Source: Deltaproteobacteria bacterium
GTDB lineage: Bacteria; Desulfobacterota; JAFDED01
Reading direction: 5' to 3'
DNA: 64,000 nucleotides
Assembly (NCBI GenBank): GCA_019310535.1
Contig: JAFDED010000011.1
Coordinates: forward strand, 1-64,000
In this document: in pieces, positions 1-8,596 of the stretch
Position numbering within the stretch: position 1 is the stretch's first letter
How the letters are laid out: the number at the start of each line of letters is the position of its first letter
The notes under the pieces: generated by a model
Seen by the model: only the letters and a program-made list of their open reading frames with translations
What the model was told of the DNA's origin: nothing
Databases searched by the model: none
Program-made: the position numbers and the translations under genes

Positions 1-1
1 T

Positions 2-78
2 AGCCCTCCTTGGATTCTGGGGATTTCACCCAGGTGGTGAGGATTATACCTCATCGAAATCCTTAATCCAAGAGGGCT
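2..78. repeat. Imperfect long inverted repeat at the left edge
   Basis: The arm agccctccttggatt at 2-16 is matched by its near-complement aatccaagagggct at 65-78. Inside it ggatttc pairs with gaaatcc (about 21-27 and 56-62) and gagg pairs with cctc near the tip, so the whole stretch can fold into one long interrupted hairpin. A T-rich run follows it. It could be a terminator of a gene left of the window or an end of the decayed mobile element next to it; the sequence does not decide. Confidence 0.5.
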
Positions 79-112
79 TTCTCGTTTTTCAAAGGTCCAA
101 TGTCTATTTTAG

Positions 113-524
113 AGACGGCGCAATCAAGGCGCCGCTCCCCAGCCACGGCAATGGTTGATCATCGAGTGGCCGCGGGGCCAGGACACACCTGCCATGTACT
201 GGCTCTCGGAGCTTCCTCGAGATTATGGTCTGCGGCGTATGGTGCGGGATGCCAAAGTCCGCCGGCGTATTGAGATGGATTGCCGGGAGTTGAAGGACGA
301 GTTGGGTCTGGATCATTATGAGGGCCGGTTCTGAGTTGGGGTGGAACCACCATGTAATCCTGGCCATGATGGCTCATGCCTTTCTCACCTTGGAGCGGGT
401 GCGCAATAAAATAATAGAATTAATCACTTTGATCAGCAACATATTGAACAACGATATTACAGTCACATTGCCGTTGCAGGATTTGCGGACAGAACTATCT
501 CATGGACACATATCAGTTACTTAA
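113..524 (+). pseudogene. Decayed IS701-like DDE transposase, C-terminal remnant with frameshift
   Basis: Reading from 113, the frame gives residues typical of the C-terminal third of IS701-family transposases: IEWPRGQDTPAMYWLSELP, then RRRIEMDCRELKDELGLD and HYEGRF, and then stops at about 332. The expected continuation (GWNHHVILAMMAHAFLTLERVR) resumes in another frame from about 340, so a frameshift splits the domain. The conserved Glu of the DDE triad would lie in the REL-K-ELGLDHYEGR block. The N-terminal two thirds are absent, so this is a non-functional relic. Family membership rests on recalled motif similarity; similarity to the family ends near 415. Confidence 0.75.
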
Positions 525-542
525 AAAACCAACAGTTTTTGT

Positions 543-570
543 TTGACTTTACGAAGAAAGATTCTAAACT
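543..570 (+). promoter_or_regulatory. Possible sigma-70-type promoter of the superoxide dismutase gene
   Basis: TTGACT at 543-548 and TAAACT at 565-570 are separated by 16 bases, about 140 bases upstream of the dismutase start. The match is moderate and no operator for a peroxide or iron regulator is obvious nearby. Confidence 0.35.
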
Positions 571-708
571 GAATAATAGACAGGCAAAGGTGAAGATCTT
601 CCCACCTTCCTCAGGGCGCCGGTCAAACCATATACAACCCACCCATTAGGGGTTAAACAAAGGCCTCGATAAGACCTTGGCATGTTTTTCATTTAAAGGA
701 GGTCAAAG

Positions 709-1287
709 ATGGCATATACTCCTCGGGATTTTTCGAAAATCATCGGCATGGAGGGGTTCAGCGAAACCCTGCTCAAAAATCACTTCACCCTGTACCAGGG
801 TTATGTGACCAACACCAACAAACTGCTGGAGAACCTGGAAGCCCTGCACAAGGCGGGAAAGACGGGGACCCCCGAGTATGCGGAACAAAAAAGGAGGCTG
901 GGGTTCGAGTTCAACGGAATGCGGCTCCATGAATATTACTTTGAGAACCTTGGCGGAAGCGGCACCCTGGACCGCTCGGGCAAGCTGGCCCGGGAGATGG
1001 TGACAAGCTTCGGCGGCGTGGAGAATTGGGAGAGCGATTTCAAGGGTACAAGTTCGATGCGGGGTATCGGCTGGGCCGTGCTCTACCAGGATGATGTATC
1101 GAAGCGCCTCATCAACCAGTGGATCAACGAGCACGAGGTGGGACACTTCGCCGGGTGTAAACCTGTCCTTATCATGGACGTTTTCGAGCATGCGTTCATG
1201 ATCGATTACGGGCTCAAGCGGGCGGATTACATCGAGGCGTTTTTCAAGAACATTAACTGGCAAGCCGCGGAGGCCAGGCTCCTGTAA
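709..1287 (+). CDS. sodB: Superoxide dismutase, Fe/Mn family
   Basis: A 192-residue protein of the usual length for Fe/Mn superoxide dismutases, which convert superoxide to oxygen and hydrogen peroxide. The four metal ligands can be placed: His25 (LLKNHF), His74 (NGMRLHEYYF), Asp157 and His161 (MDVFEHAFMIDYG). The family usually has DxWEHAYYxDY here, so Trp is replaced by Phe. There is no signal peptide, so the enzyme is cytoplasmic. A strong ribosome site (aaaggaggt) lies just before the ATG. It stands alone between the decayed transposase and the RNA-repair operon on the other strand. Fe or Mn use cannot be settled from sequence; the symbol is given by general similarity. It fits oxygen defence in an anaerobe. 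Confidence 0.9.
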   Translation: MAYTPRDFSKIIGMEGFSETLLKNHFTLYQGYVTNTNKLLENLEALHKAGKTGTPEYAEQKRRLGFEFNGMRLHEYYFENLGGSGTLDRSGKLAREMVTSFGGVENWESDFKGTSSMRGIGWAVLYQDDVSKRLINQWINEHEVGHFAGCKPVLIMDVFEHAFMIDYGLKRADYIEAFFKNINWQAAEARLL

Positions 1288-1301
1288 GCTCGAACGACCG
1301 G

Positions 1302-1323
1302 GCGGGGGCGTTGACGCCCCCGC
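1302..1323. terminator. GC-rich hairpin between convergent genes
   Basis: gcgggggcg and cgcccccgc form a perfect 9-bp stem with a 4-base loop, 14 bases after the dismutase stop. No T-run follows on either strand, so it may end transcription poorly or only stabilise the message. Confidence 0.5.
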
Positions 1324-1389
1324 TTACCGCCCTGAAGGTAAGGTATGCACCGTTCGCACATCCATTAAAGCATGCCATCAGGTGATGAT

Positions 1390-2427
1390 CTACTCCGGAA
1401 TATTATCGAAGCCGACCCCATCCAATGTTGTCCCGCAACCGGGGCACCTGGAGCCGGAAAGGCTTGTTTGCATCACGGCAAAGCCCCTTCTTCGTATCAG
1501 CACGCGCCCGCACCGGTGGCAATACGTGTTCTCTCCTTCCTCACAGGAGACGTTTCCGGTATACACATAGCGCAGCCCCGCATCAAGACCGACCTGTCCG
1601 GCCGTATGCAGGACGTCTACGGGAGTCCGCGGCCTGTCCAGCAGCCGGTGGGTGGGGTAAAAGCGGCTCACGTGCCAGGGCGTCTCCGCTCCCAGCCGGG
1701 CGATAAATCCTGCGATGGCCTCCAGTTCCTCCCGGGAGTCGTTATAGCCCGGTATTATCAGGGTGGTGATTTCCAGCCAAATGCCCAGTTCCTTGTAAAG
1801 CCGGATGGAATCCAGCACTGGTCGGAGCCGGGCCCCGCAAACCTCCCGGTAGGTCTCGTCTTTAAAGAACTTCAGGTCGATATTGGCCGCGTGAAGGTGG
1901 GGCTGAATGGTTTTCAACGGCTCGGGGGTAATGTAGCCGTTGGTCACGAATACGTTTTTGAGCCCCCGCCGAGAGGCAACGCGAGCGGTCTCCAGGGCGT
2001 ATTCAAAGAAGATTGTAGGCTCGGTATAGGTATACGATATGCTGGAGCAGCGCTCTTTCAGGGCAAGCTCCACAATCCGCTCCGGGGGGAGATCATCTCC
2101 CAGGATCAGGGATTCCTCCCCCGGCACCTGGGATATGTGGAAGTTCTGACAATGGAGACACCGGAAGTTGCACCCCATCGTGGCGACGGAAAAGGACCGT
2201 GATCCAGGATAGAAATGAAAAAGCGGCTTTTTCTCGATGGGATCGATTGACTGCGCAATGGATTTTCCGTAAACCAGGGTGTAGAGCGTTCCCCCGCGGT
2301 TCTCCCGGACGCCGCATTTTCCCCGCTTGCCCTTCGGAATGAGGCAATGATGAAAACACAGATGACAGTGTACACGGCTCCTCTCCAGGTGTTCATAGAA
2401 AAGGGCCTCTTTTTGTATCCCGATCAT
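1390..2427 (-). CDS. amrS: AmrS-type radical SAM enzyme (AmmeMemoRadiSam system)
   Basis: A radical SAM protein of about 345 residues. The cluster motif CNFRCLHC (Cys86, Cys90, Cys93) follows the family-typical segment TMGC, and an N-terminal Cys set (HCHLCFHHC and GKCGVR) matches the AmrS/PflA-like group. A C-terminal zinc-ribbon-like pair (CHRCG and CPGCG) closes the protein. The family usually sits with Memo and AMMECR1 proteins; its substrate is not firmly known. I prefer the ATG at 2427, which has a good ribosome site (gggaagg), but an ATG at 2466 overlaps the archease stop as ATGA and would add 13 residues. It is the last gene of the rtcB operon. Confidence 0.85.
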   Translation of the reverse strand: MIGIQKEALFYEHLERSRVHCHLCFHHCLIPKGKRGKCGVRENRGGTLYTLVYGKSIAQSIDPIEKKPLFHFYPGSRSFSVATMGCNFRCLHCQNFHISQVPGEESLILGDDLPPERIVELALKERCSSISYTYTEPTIFFEYALETARVASRRGLKNVFVTNGYITPEPLKTIQPHLHAANIDLKFFKDETYREVCGARLRPVLDSIRLYKELGIWLEITTLIIPGYNDSREELEAIAGFIARLGAETPWHVSRFYPTHRLLDRPRTPVDVLHTAGQVGLDAGLRYVYTGNVSCEEGENTYCHRCGRVLIRRRGFAVMQTSLSGSRCPGCGTTLDGVGFDNIPE

Positions 2428-2462
2428 ACCATTGCCTTCCCATCCGCCTGGAGATCGCTGGA

Positions 2463-2894
2463 TCATATGTCCAGGATAACTGCCGCCTCCCATCCCCGTT
2501 CTGTTTTCTCAACCTTCAGTCGATGGAGGGTGACGGCCTTCACGTCCACAATCAACTCGTGCCGGGCCGGATCCAGCTCCTCACCCACGGCCCGGGCCTC
2601 AAGGCTGTAACGGCCATTATCTTCATGAAGGATTATATCCTTCACTCGCAGCAATAGCCTCTCCACGTCTTTCCAGTAGATGACCTCCTGCAAAAGCTCC
2701 ACCAGCAGCAAATCCAGAGCGTCGGAACTCACCCGAATGGACTTCTCCACCCTTTCCCGGACCCCGGAAAGGTTGCGAACCATGACATTGGTGGTGGCAT
2801 CGACCGCGGCCGTGAAGAGCTCCTCCAGGGTTTCGCCCCGGGCCTCAAAGGCCACGTCCGCAGTGGCCACGTCCTCAAGATAATGATATGGCAT
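2463..2894 (-). CDS. Archease, RtcB activator
   Basis: A 143-residue protein with the archease layout: an N-terminal LEDVATADVAFEARGETLEELF segment, a central helix (SSDALDLLLVELLQEVIYW), and a C-terminal block with HELIVDVKAVTLHRL-V and a terminal ILDI. Archease helps the RNA ligase RtcB form the ligase-GMP intermediate and turn over many times. Its start overlaps the end of the upstream GTPase gene by 20 bases, and a gaggt ribosome site precedes the ATG. Placement two genes after rtcB in one operon supports the assignment. Confidence 0.85.
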   Translation of the reverse strand: MPYHYLEDVATADVAFEARGETLEELFTAAVDATTNVMVRNLSGVRERVEKSIRVSSDALDLLLVELLQEVIYWKDVERLLLRVKDIILHEDNGRYSLEARAVGEELDPARHELIVDVKAVTLHRLKVEKTERGWEAAVILDI

Positions 2895-3777
2895 CCTGCA
2901 CCTCGCATTGCTTCAATCCCTGGACGATTTCTTCCCGGTACCGGTTTATATTTTCCCCGATAAATACAAGCTCGGTCTTTTCCGCCGGAAAGTCCTCCAG
3001 ATCCCATCTTCCTGCCACATAATTGAAGAGATAACTTCCTTTTTTGCACCTCAAAAACCCCTTGGCCCTGTAAACCTCCACGGGAAGCGAGTGCGTCCAC
3101 GCCTCAAACTTCTCAAGTTCCAGTGCCCGATTCGAACGGAAGGCAAAGACCTCCATGGGACTTTCGTGCAGATGTGCTCTGAGCCCGACGTGTCGCTCGA
3201 AATCTGCGCCAAACAGGAGGTCGGTGTCCAGGCCGCACCGGACGGCGTGGAAAAAGACGGCGCTCTCGTTGATATCTCTGATCTTCCTTTCAATTTCTTC
3301 AAGATGGCACGGTTGGATCAGGTCCAGTTTGTTGATCACAATAATGTCCGCCGTCTCCATTTGCAACCGGGCGGTATGCCCGATGTTGGGATACCGAAGC
3401 ATGGCATCTGCGTCTGCGATGCAGATGATTCCATCGAGATGAATCTCCGGAAGGTTATCCTGGATGTCAATGACCAGTGCATCGGGCTCGGCCACCCCGG
3501 TGGTCTCGACTACGATCAGATCAGGGCGCACCGTCTCGATGATTTCCCGAACGGCCGCTTCGAACTCCCCGATCAACGAGCAGCACACACATCCACCGGC
3601 CATTTCGGTTATGCGCACATTCTTTCCCTCAATCACCTTGCTGTCTATATCCAGTTCGCCGAACTCGTTCATGAGGACGGCGATCTTCTTACTGGAGGAT
3701 TCCAGTATCCGCCGCAGCAAGGTGGTTTTTCCACTCCCCAGAGGGCCGGTGATCAGGGTTAAAGGTGTAATAGCCAT
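2875..3777 (-). CDS. CobW/COG0523-family GTPase (putative metal chaperone)
   Basis: A 300-residue G3E GTPase. It shows the Walker A GPLGSGKT (residues 11-18), the metal-binding GGCVCC motif (Cys63, Cys65, Cys66), ETTGVAEP (91-98) and the guanine-specificity NKLD (149-152), followed by a CobW C-terminal-like domain. Members of this family deliver metals such as Zn, Co, Ni or Fe to client enzymes. The ATG at 3777 lacks a clear ribosome site; a TTG at 3783 is an alternative. It lies between rtcB, a Mn-dependent ligase, and archease, which suggests, as inference only, that it supplies or protects metal for this RNA-repair pathway. Confidence 0.85.
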   Translation of the reverse strand: MAITPLTLITGPLGSGKTTLLRRILESSSKKIAVLMNEFGELDIDSKVIEGKNVRITEMAGGCVCCSLIGEFEAAVREIIETVRPDLIVVETTGVAEPDALVIDIQDNLPEIHLDGIICIADADAMLRYPNIGHTARLQMETADIIVINKLDLIQPCHLEEIERKIRDINESAVFFHAVRCGLDTDLLFGADFERHVGLRAHLHESPMEVFAFRSNRALELEKFEAWTHSLPVEVYRAKGFLRCKKGSYLFNYVAGRWDLEDFPAEKTELVFIGENINRYREEIVQGLKQCEVQDAISLS

Positions 3778-3786
3778 GGGCAAATA

Positions 3787-3860
3787 TTACGTGTTGCGAG
3801 TTGAGGGTTACTTGTTACGGGCTTTGTGTTACGTTTTGCGAGTTGAGGATTGAGGGTGAC
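3787..3860. repeat. Short degenerate repeat tract between rtcB and the GTPase gene
   Basis: The 17-base core ttacgt..tgcgagttg occurs at 3787-3803 and again at 3829-3845, joined by related gttac/gttgagg words. A third copy of the core lies at 29919-29935 between glnA and glnE. All copies are intergenic. Confidence 0.7.
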
Positions 3861-3895
3861 GCATTCCCTCGCAACGCGCTCATGCTTTTACGTGC

Positions 3896-5362
3896 TCACC
3901 CCTTGATATTGCCGACGGGCGTTAACTTTACAACTTTTTTGCTGATGCCTGCCAATACCGTGGTGTCGATAACTTCATCAATGTCCTTGTATGCCGGGCC
4001 CGCCTCCTCGGCCAACCCGGAATAGGAAGCGCTTTTGACGTAAATCCCGTGCTCTTCCATTTCTTTTTGCAGCCGTTTGCCGTGGAAGACCTTTCGGGCC
4101 CTGGTCCGGCTCATGGTTCGGCCGCTGCCGTGGGCCGTGGAAAAAAAGGTCTGCTCGCCGGTGGGCACACCCACCAGCAGATAGGAGCCTGTCTCCATAC
4201 TTCCGCCGATGATGACCGGCTGTCCGATGTCGCGGTAAACCTCAGGGATACCTTCCATGCCCGGACCAAAGGCACGGGTGGCTCCTTTGCGGTGGACGAT
4301 GAGTCGGCGGAATTCACCGTTCACGCGGTATCGTTCCAGCTTGGCGGTATTGTGGGCAACGTCGTATATCATGTGAAGGCCCAGATCCCGGGGATCACGA
4401 CTGAATACATCGGAGAAAACCTCGCGGACCCGGTGCAGGATCATCTGACGATTGGCAAAGCTCATGTTGATGCCGCATTTCATGGCGGCGAAATAGTCCT
4501 GCCCTTCCGGAGAGCTGAACGGCGCCGAGGCCAGCTCCCGATCCAGTATCCTGATCCCGTACTTGGATTCCATTACCTTCAGGAATATCTGGAGATAATC
4601 GGTGGCCACCTGGTGGCCGAACCCCCGGCTTCCACAGTGGAACATGATCACCACCTGGTCGGGAATGGTAATCCGGAAGGCCCGGGCAATGGCCTCGTCA
4701 TAAATGTGCTCGGGTTTGACCACCTGGATTTCCAGATAGTGGTTGCCGGAGCCGAGGGTACCAATCTGGTTGAGCCCCCGGTTGATAGCCCGCTGGCTGA
4801 TCTTTGAGGAATCCGCGCCAGGAATACACCCTCCCTCCTCTGTCATCTCCAGGTCTTCGGGCCATCCATACCCGCGCTCCACACACCATCGCGCGCCCTG
4901 TTCCACGACCTCGCGATATTCATCCCTGTCGATCCTGAGAAAGCCTGAACTCCCCACTCCGGCCGGCACGCGTTTGAACAGCCTGTCCACCAGATCACGC
5001 AGATGAGGCTTGACCTCCTCGTATGTGAGATTGGTGACCAGCGCCCTCATGCCGCAGTTTATATCAAACCCGATGCCCCCCGGCGAGATGACCCCGGTCT
5101 CGGCATCCATTGCGGCCACCCCTCCGATGGGAAACCCATATCCCCAGTGCCCGTCGGGCATGCAGTAGACGCAGCGTACAATCCCCGGCAGGGTGGCAAC
5201 ATTGGAAACCTGGTCAAAGACGCCGTCATCCATTTGCTCCACCAGGCTCCTGGTACCGTAGATCCTGGCCGGCACCCTCATCCCCTCTTTGAAAGTTATG
5301 GGGAGTTCCCATAGAGTATCGGATATTTGTTTGAGTTCTCTGGGCGGCGCCACAGCAACCAC
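3896..5362 (-). CDS. rtcB: RNA-splicing ligase RtcB
   Basis: A 488-residue RtcB. It joins RNA 2',3'-cyclic phosphate or 3'-phosphate ends to 5'-OH ends using GTP and Mn2+. Visible metal ligands are Asp100 and Cys103 (FDINCG), His208 (GSGNHYLE), His242 (FHCGSRG) and His337 (HNTAK). His411 (HGSGRTMSR) is the likely guanylylated residue, and HRKGATRAFGPG and GSMETGSYLL complete the signature. The listed start is a GTG; a second GTG nine bases downstream (5353) has better spacing from the ggaaggggg ribosome site and may be the true start. It follows the small HTH gene by 18 bases and leads into GTPase, archease and amrS. Confidence 0.96.
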   Translation of the reverse strand: MVAVAPPRELKQISDTLWELPITFKEGMRVPARIYGTRSLVEQMDDGVFDQVSNVATLPGIVRCVYCMPDGHWGYGFPIGGVAAMDAETGVISPGGIGFDINCGMRALVTNLTYEEVKPHLRDLVDRLFKRVPAGVGSSGFLRIDRDEYREVVEQGARWCVERGYGWPEDLEMTEEGGCIPGADSSKISQRAINRGLNQIGTLGSGNHYLEIQVVKPEHIYDEAIARAFRITIPDQVVIMFHCGSRGFGHQVATDYLQIFLKVMESKYGIRILDRELASAPFSSPEGQDYFAAMKCGINMSFANRQMILHRVREVFSDVFSRDPRDLGLHMIYDVAHNTAKLERYRVNGEFRRLIVHRKGATRAFGPGMEGIPEVYRDIGQPVIIGGSMETGSYLLVGVPTGEQTFFSTAHGSGRTMSRTRARKVFHGKRLQKEMEEHGIYVKSASYSGLAEEAGPAYKDIDEVIDTTVLAGISKKVVKLTPVGNIKG

Positions 5363-5380
5363 CCCCTTCCGGTAACGCTG

Positions 5381-5575
5381 TCATGTTAATTCGCCGCTAT
5401 TCTTGAAATGCTGAAGACAGGCCAGCTCGATACGTACAGCCCTTCCCACCTTCACGGCGCGTATCTGGCCGCGCTCAATCAACTGGTACACAACTTTGCG
5501 GCCAATCCCGAGAAACTTCGCCGCCTTGGCGACGGTGATCAAAGGAGCTGAGACAAAATGTTCTTCATCGACCAT
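5381..5575 (-). CDS. Small excisionase-like helix-turn-helix protein
   Basis: A 64-residue protein that is almost entirely one MerR/excisionase-type HTH: LITVAKAAKFLGIGRKVVYQLIERGQIRAVKVGRAVRI, with a wing-like basic strand after the recognition helix. Such proteins bind DNA as regulators or excisionases. It has a good ribosome site (gaggtga) and is the first gene of the rtcB operon, so an operon-specific regulator is the simplest reading; RtrR/RtcR-type regulators are much larger and unrelated. No phage genes are near it. Confidence 0.75.
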   Translation of the reverse strand: MVDEEHFVSAPLITVAKAAKFLGIGRKVVYQLIERGQIRAVKVGRAVRIELACLQHFKNSGELT

Positions 5576-5803
5576 GGGGTATCACCTCAAACTCTTTTCT
5601 TCTCATCCTGTGGCCTAAAAAAATATTTAATACTGTTCAGGTTAACAGCGATATCTCATGTATATTTTACTCTAGTTGTTTCTCGATCGCAATGGTCAAG
5701 ATAATTCAAGAAATAGAGACCCGGGCTTCGTGATAGCTGCCTGGATCAATTCTCAGCCACCGAATGACCGGGCGAAAAAATGAGGCGGGGCGATCAGTGG
5801 GGT

Positions 5804-6490
5804 TCAGGGCAATTCCCGGGCGGCACCCAGTCTGAACCGGAACGGGTTAAAGTCGGTTTCCCTGTCATACACATCCATCTGTTCGGCAGACTTAAGAAAT
5901 GCGACAATGCGGTAGGTAACGGGGGTGAACATCACCTCCACCCCGACCTTGAAGACATAATTGGACAGGATGATCTTCCCGAGCAGGGACATGGGGAAAC
6001 TTCCCAGAAAGGCTATGGAGCAAAATAAAAAGGTATCCACCAGTTCCCCTATCAGCGTGCTGCCTATGGTCCTGGTCCAGAGCCAGCGGCCCCTGGTCAA
6101 GATTTTCATCTTTGCCAGCACGTAGGAGTTGGAAAATTCGCCTGCAAAGTAAGCAACCAGCGAGGCGAGAACGATGCGCGGCGTCTGACCCAGGATGGTC
6201 ATGTACGCGTTCTGATGCTCCCAGCCTGCCGCAGGGGGCATAGCACCCACCACGGCAAGGATCAGGCTCATGAGGGCCGCTCCTGCAAATCCCGTCCAGA
6301 TGGCAACCCGCGAGCGGGCATACCCGTAAACCTCCGTGAAGATGTCACCGAAGATATACGCCAGCGGGAATAAAATGGTGCCGCCGTCGAAGGTGAACCA
6401 ACGCAAGTCCACTATTTTGGTTGAAGCCACGTTGGAGATCAGGACCACGGCCACAAAAAATCCAACTATGACTTCAAAGTACCGCGTCAT
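5804..6490 (-). CDS. yhhQ: Queuosine-precursor transporter, YhhQ/VUT family
   Basis: A 228-residue membrane protein with about six hydrophobic segments. The family signature is clear: LISNVASTKIVDL near the N-terminus, then FPLAYIFGDIFTEVYGYARSR and EFSNSYVLAKMKI, TRTIGSTLIGELVDTFLF and a final helix. YhhQ proteins take up queuosine precursors (preQ0/preQ1) for tRNA modification. The start overlaps the stop of the upstream flavoprotein gene as ATGA, so the two are translationally coupled, although no functional link is known. No queuosine biosynthesis gene is in the window. Confidence 0.85.
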   Translation of the reverse strand: MTRYFEVIVGFFVAVVLISNVASTKIVDLRWFTFDGGTILFPLAYIFGDIFTEVYGYARSRVAIWTGFAGAALMSLILAVVGAMPPAAGWEHQNAYMTILGQTPRIVLASLVAYFAGEFSNSYVLAKMKILTRGRWLWTRTIGSTLIGELVDTFLFCSIAFLGSFPMSLLGKIILSNYVFKVGVEVMFTPVTYRIVAFLKSAEQMDVYDRETDFNPFRFRLGAARELP

Positions 6491-8202
6491 GACTCACATC
6501 CTTTCAGGGGGTCCCCATCCGGCTCGCTCCTGTTTTGTTTGACAAGTTCGTAGGGCCAGGACAGTACGCCGCCCGTCAGGTTTTTTACGTCCCGGAACCC
6601 GCGTTGCGACATAATTCTCGTTGCAATGTAAGCCCGAACGCCCTGGCGACAGTATACCACTGTTTCCCGGTCAGGATCGAGCTCACCGATCCTTTCACGC
6701 AGATCGGGCAAAGGAATCTCAATAGCCCCGGGAATGATCCCCTCCTCCCGGCATTCCTTGGGCTGACGGACATCAACGATACAGAGTTGATCATTCCCAT
6801 GTATCCGCTCATAGAGCTCAGCCGGCAGAATAGGCCGCCAGTCGCCCGAAAAGAGTGTTTGTCCGGTGGCCCCGGCCACCAGCACCGCATCCCTGGCCGG
6901 CGCATACGGCGGTGCATACGCCAAGTCCAGGTGAATGAGATCCTCTGTTTTCATGCGGTTATACAGGGCCGCGGCAAATACATCGATTCTCTTATCCACC
7001 CCTTTCCGGCCTACAACCTGAGCTCCCAGGAGGTGTCCTGTGCGGCGGCATGTGATGATCTTGATGTGGAGAGGATGGGAGCCGGGGTAGTATCCGGCGT
7101 GATCCCCCGGGTGGATATAGTGCACCAGCGGGTCCATTCCCTCGCGCAGGGCTTCCCGTTGGTTCAGGCCCGTGCGGGCTGCTGTCATCTCGAAGCTTTT
7201 GACAATGACGGTACCACAGAATCCCTGGACTTTCAAATGGCGGCCCACTGCGTTGGCCCCGGCAGCCCGGCCCTGTTTGTTGGCCACCGTTGCCATGGGC
7301 ATGTACGCGGTTTTGCCTGTTATCAGGTGCATGGCCTCAGCGCAATCTCCGGCGGCAAAAATGTGGGGAAGGGAGGTGCGCGTTTCATCATCCACCGAAA
7401 CGGCGCCGGTGGGACCTATGTCCACTCCGGCGCGCCGGGCAAGTTCCACATCGGGGCGAACGCCGATGGCCAGGATCACCATATCACAGGGAACCCGGAA
7501 GCCTGAGCCGATAATCACCTCGCCATCTCCACCGGCCCCGTACCCAATGGATTTCAGAGGCTGGCCCAGCAGCAGCCGAACTCCTTTTTCATCCAGGTGA
7601 GCCTGGATCAACTGGGCCATATCCCAATCGAGGAACGGGAGAACCTGCTCCATCATCTCCACCAGCGTAACCTCAAGTCCTCTCTCCCGGAGGCATTCCG
7701 CCATTTCCACTCCAATGAGACCTCCACCTATTACGGCTGAGCGTCGAGGCGATTTCTCAGCCATAAAGCTAAAAATCTGGTCCATATCGTCCAGGGACTT
7801 CAACGAAAAGACAAAAGGCAATTCGACCCCGGGCAAAGGAGGCACCACTGCACGGGATCCTGTGCAGAGGATCAGACGGTCATACCTCTCCCGGAACGTT
7901 CTATTCGTGCTCAAATCCCTGACTCTTACCTCTTGCTCTTCAGAATGGATCGCTTCCACTCGATGGCGGAGGCATAAGCGAATATTGAACCGCTGGGCAA
8001 AAGAATCGGGCTTCACCACCAGCAGGCTCTCTCTTTCTTTGATAACCCCGTTGAGATAATACGGCATACCACAGGTCGCGTATGAAATGCTTGAACCCTG
8101 CTCGAAAAGGACGATTTCCGCATGTTCATCGCATCGACGCGCCTTGGCCGCCGCGCTGGTTCCCGCTGCCACTCCTCCCGCAATCACAATCTTCAGGCTC
8201 AT
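6487..8202 (-). CDS. CoA-disulfide reductase with C-terminal rhodanese domain (persulfide-reductase type)
   Basis: A 571-residue flavoprotein. An N-terminal FAD fold (IAGGVAAGTSAAAK), the redox Cys44 (SYATCGMPYY), an NAD(P)H-binding fold (VIGGGLIGVEMAE) and a FAD-closing motif (IFAAGDCAEA) make up residues 1-450. A rhodanese domain from about 465 has its active Cys518 in VVYCRQGVRAY. Enzymes of this CoADR-Rhd layout reduce CoA-disulfide, CoA-persulfide or polysulfide with NAD(P)H, which suits a sulfur-metabolising anaerobe. It shares an ATGA overlap with yhhQ. A shorter paralogue without rhodanese lies at 36935. Confidence 0.88.
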   Translation of the reverse strand: MSLKIVIAGGVAAGTSAAAKARRCDEHAEIVLFEQGSSISYATCGMPYYLNGVIKERESLLVVKPDSFAQRFNIRLCLRHRVEAIHSEEQEVRVRDLSTNRTFRERYDRLILCTGSRAVVPPLPGVELPFVFSLKSLDDMDQIFSFMAEKSPRRSAVIGGGLIGVEMAECLRERGLEVTLVEMMEQVLPFLDWDMAQLIQAHLDEKGVRLLLGQPLKSIGYGAGGDGEVIIGSGFRVPCDMVILAIGVRPDVELARRAGVDIGPTGAVSVDDETRTSLPHIFAAGDCAEAMHLITGKTAYMPMATVANKQGRAAGANAVGRHLKVQGFCGTVIVKSFEMTAARTGLNQREALREGMDPLVHYIHPGDHAGYYPGSHPLHIKIITCRRTGHLLGAQVVGRKGVDKRIDVFAAALYNRMKTEDLIHLDLAYAPPYAPARDAVLVAGATGQTLFSGDWRPILPAELYERIHGNDQLCIVDVRQPKECREEGIIPGAIEIPLPDLRERIGELDPDRETVVYCRQGVRAYIATRIMSQRGFRDVKNLTGGVLSWPYELVKQNRSEPDGDPLKGCES

Positions 8203-8596
8203 CGTTCAGCGTTCCTTTCTTGTATCCCGTATCCCGCGGAATAATGTTTTTCAGCTTATATTTAATCTATTCATTCCGGATTTTCAATGATAAATCCCGT
8301 GATTTTTCCCAATGTTTCCCCGGGAACAAAATATAGCATTATAATTTGGATAACCACTACGGAAACAATCATCCGCGGAAGCGCTGTTTGCTCACTCACG
8401 CGGGACAAACGGAGGTGATCCGGCCGAATTCAGATATAATTAATGGTGATGCCCTGGCTACTAATAGACACAGCAGTTTTTATTCCGCATCATGTTATTT
8501 CGCGAAAATCCGCCAATATTCCATAGAGAGACGGGTTTCAAATCCGTCCCCATAGCCTTTGTTGGTCAATGGCATCATTGGATATCAAGTCTCCGG

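Noticed and set aside
1372-2202. Long plus-strand frame opposite amrS
   Set aside because: It is antisense to a clear radical SAM gene and has no family features.
8528-8550. tRNA T-arm-like hairpin (gacgg, gtttcaaat, ccgtc)
   Set aside because: The loop does not fit TTCRANY with the G53-C61 pair, and no matching acceptor stem, anticodon arm or 5' strand was found upstream.
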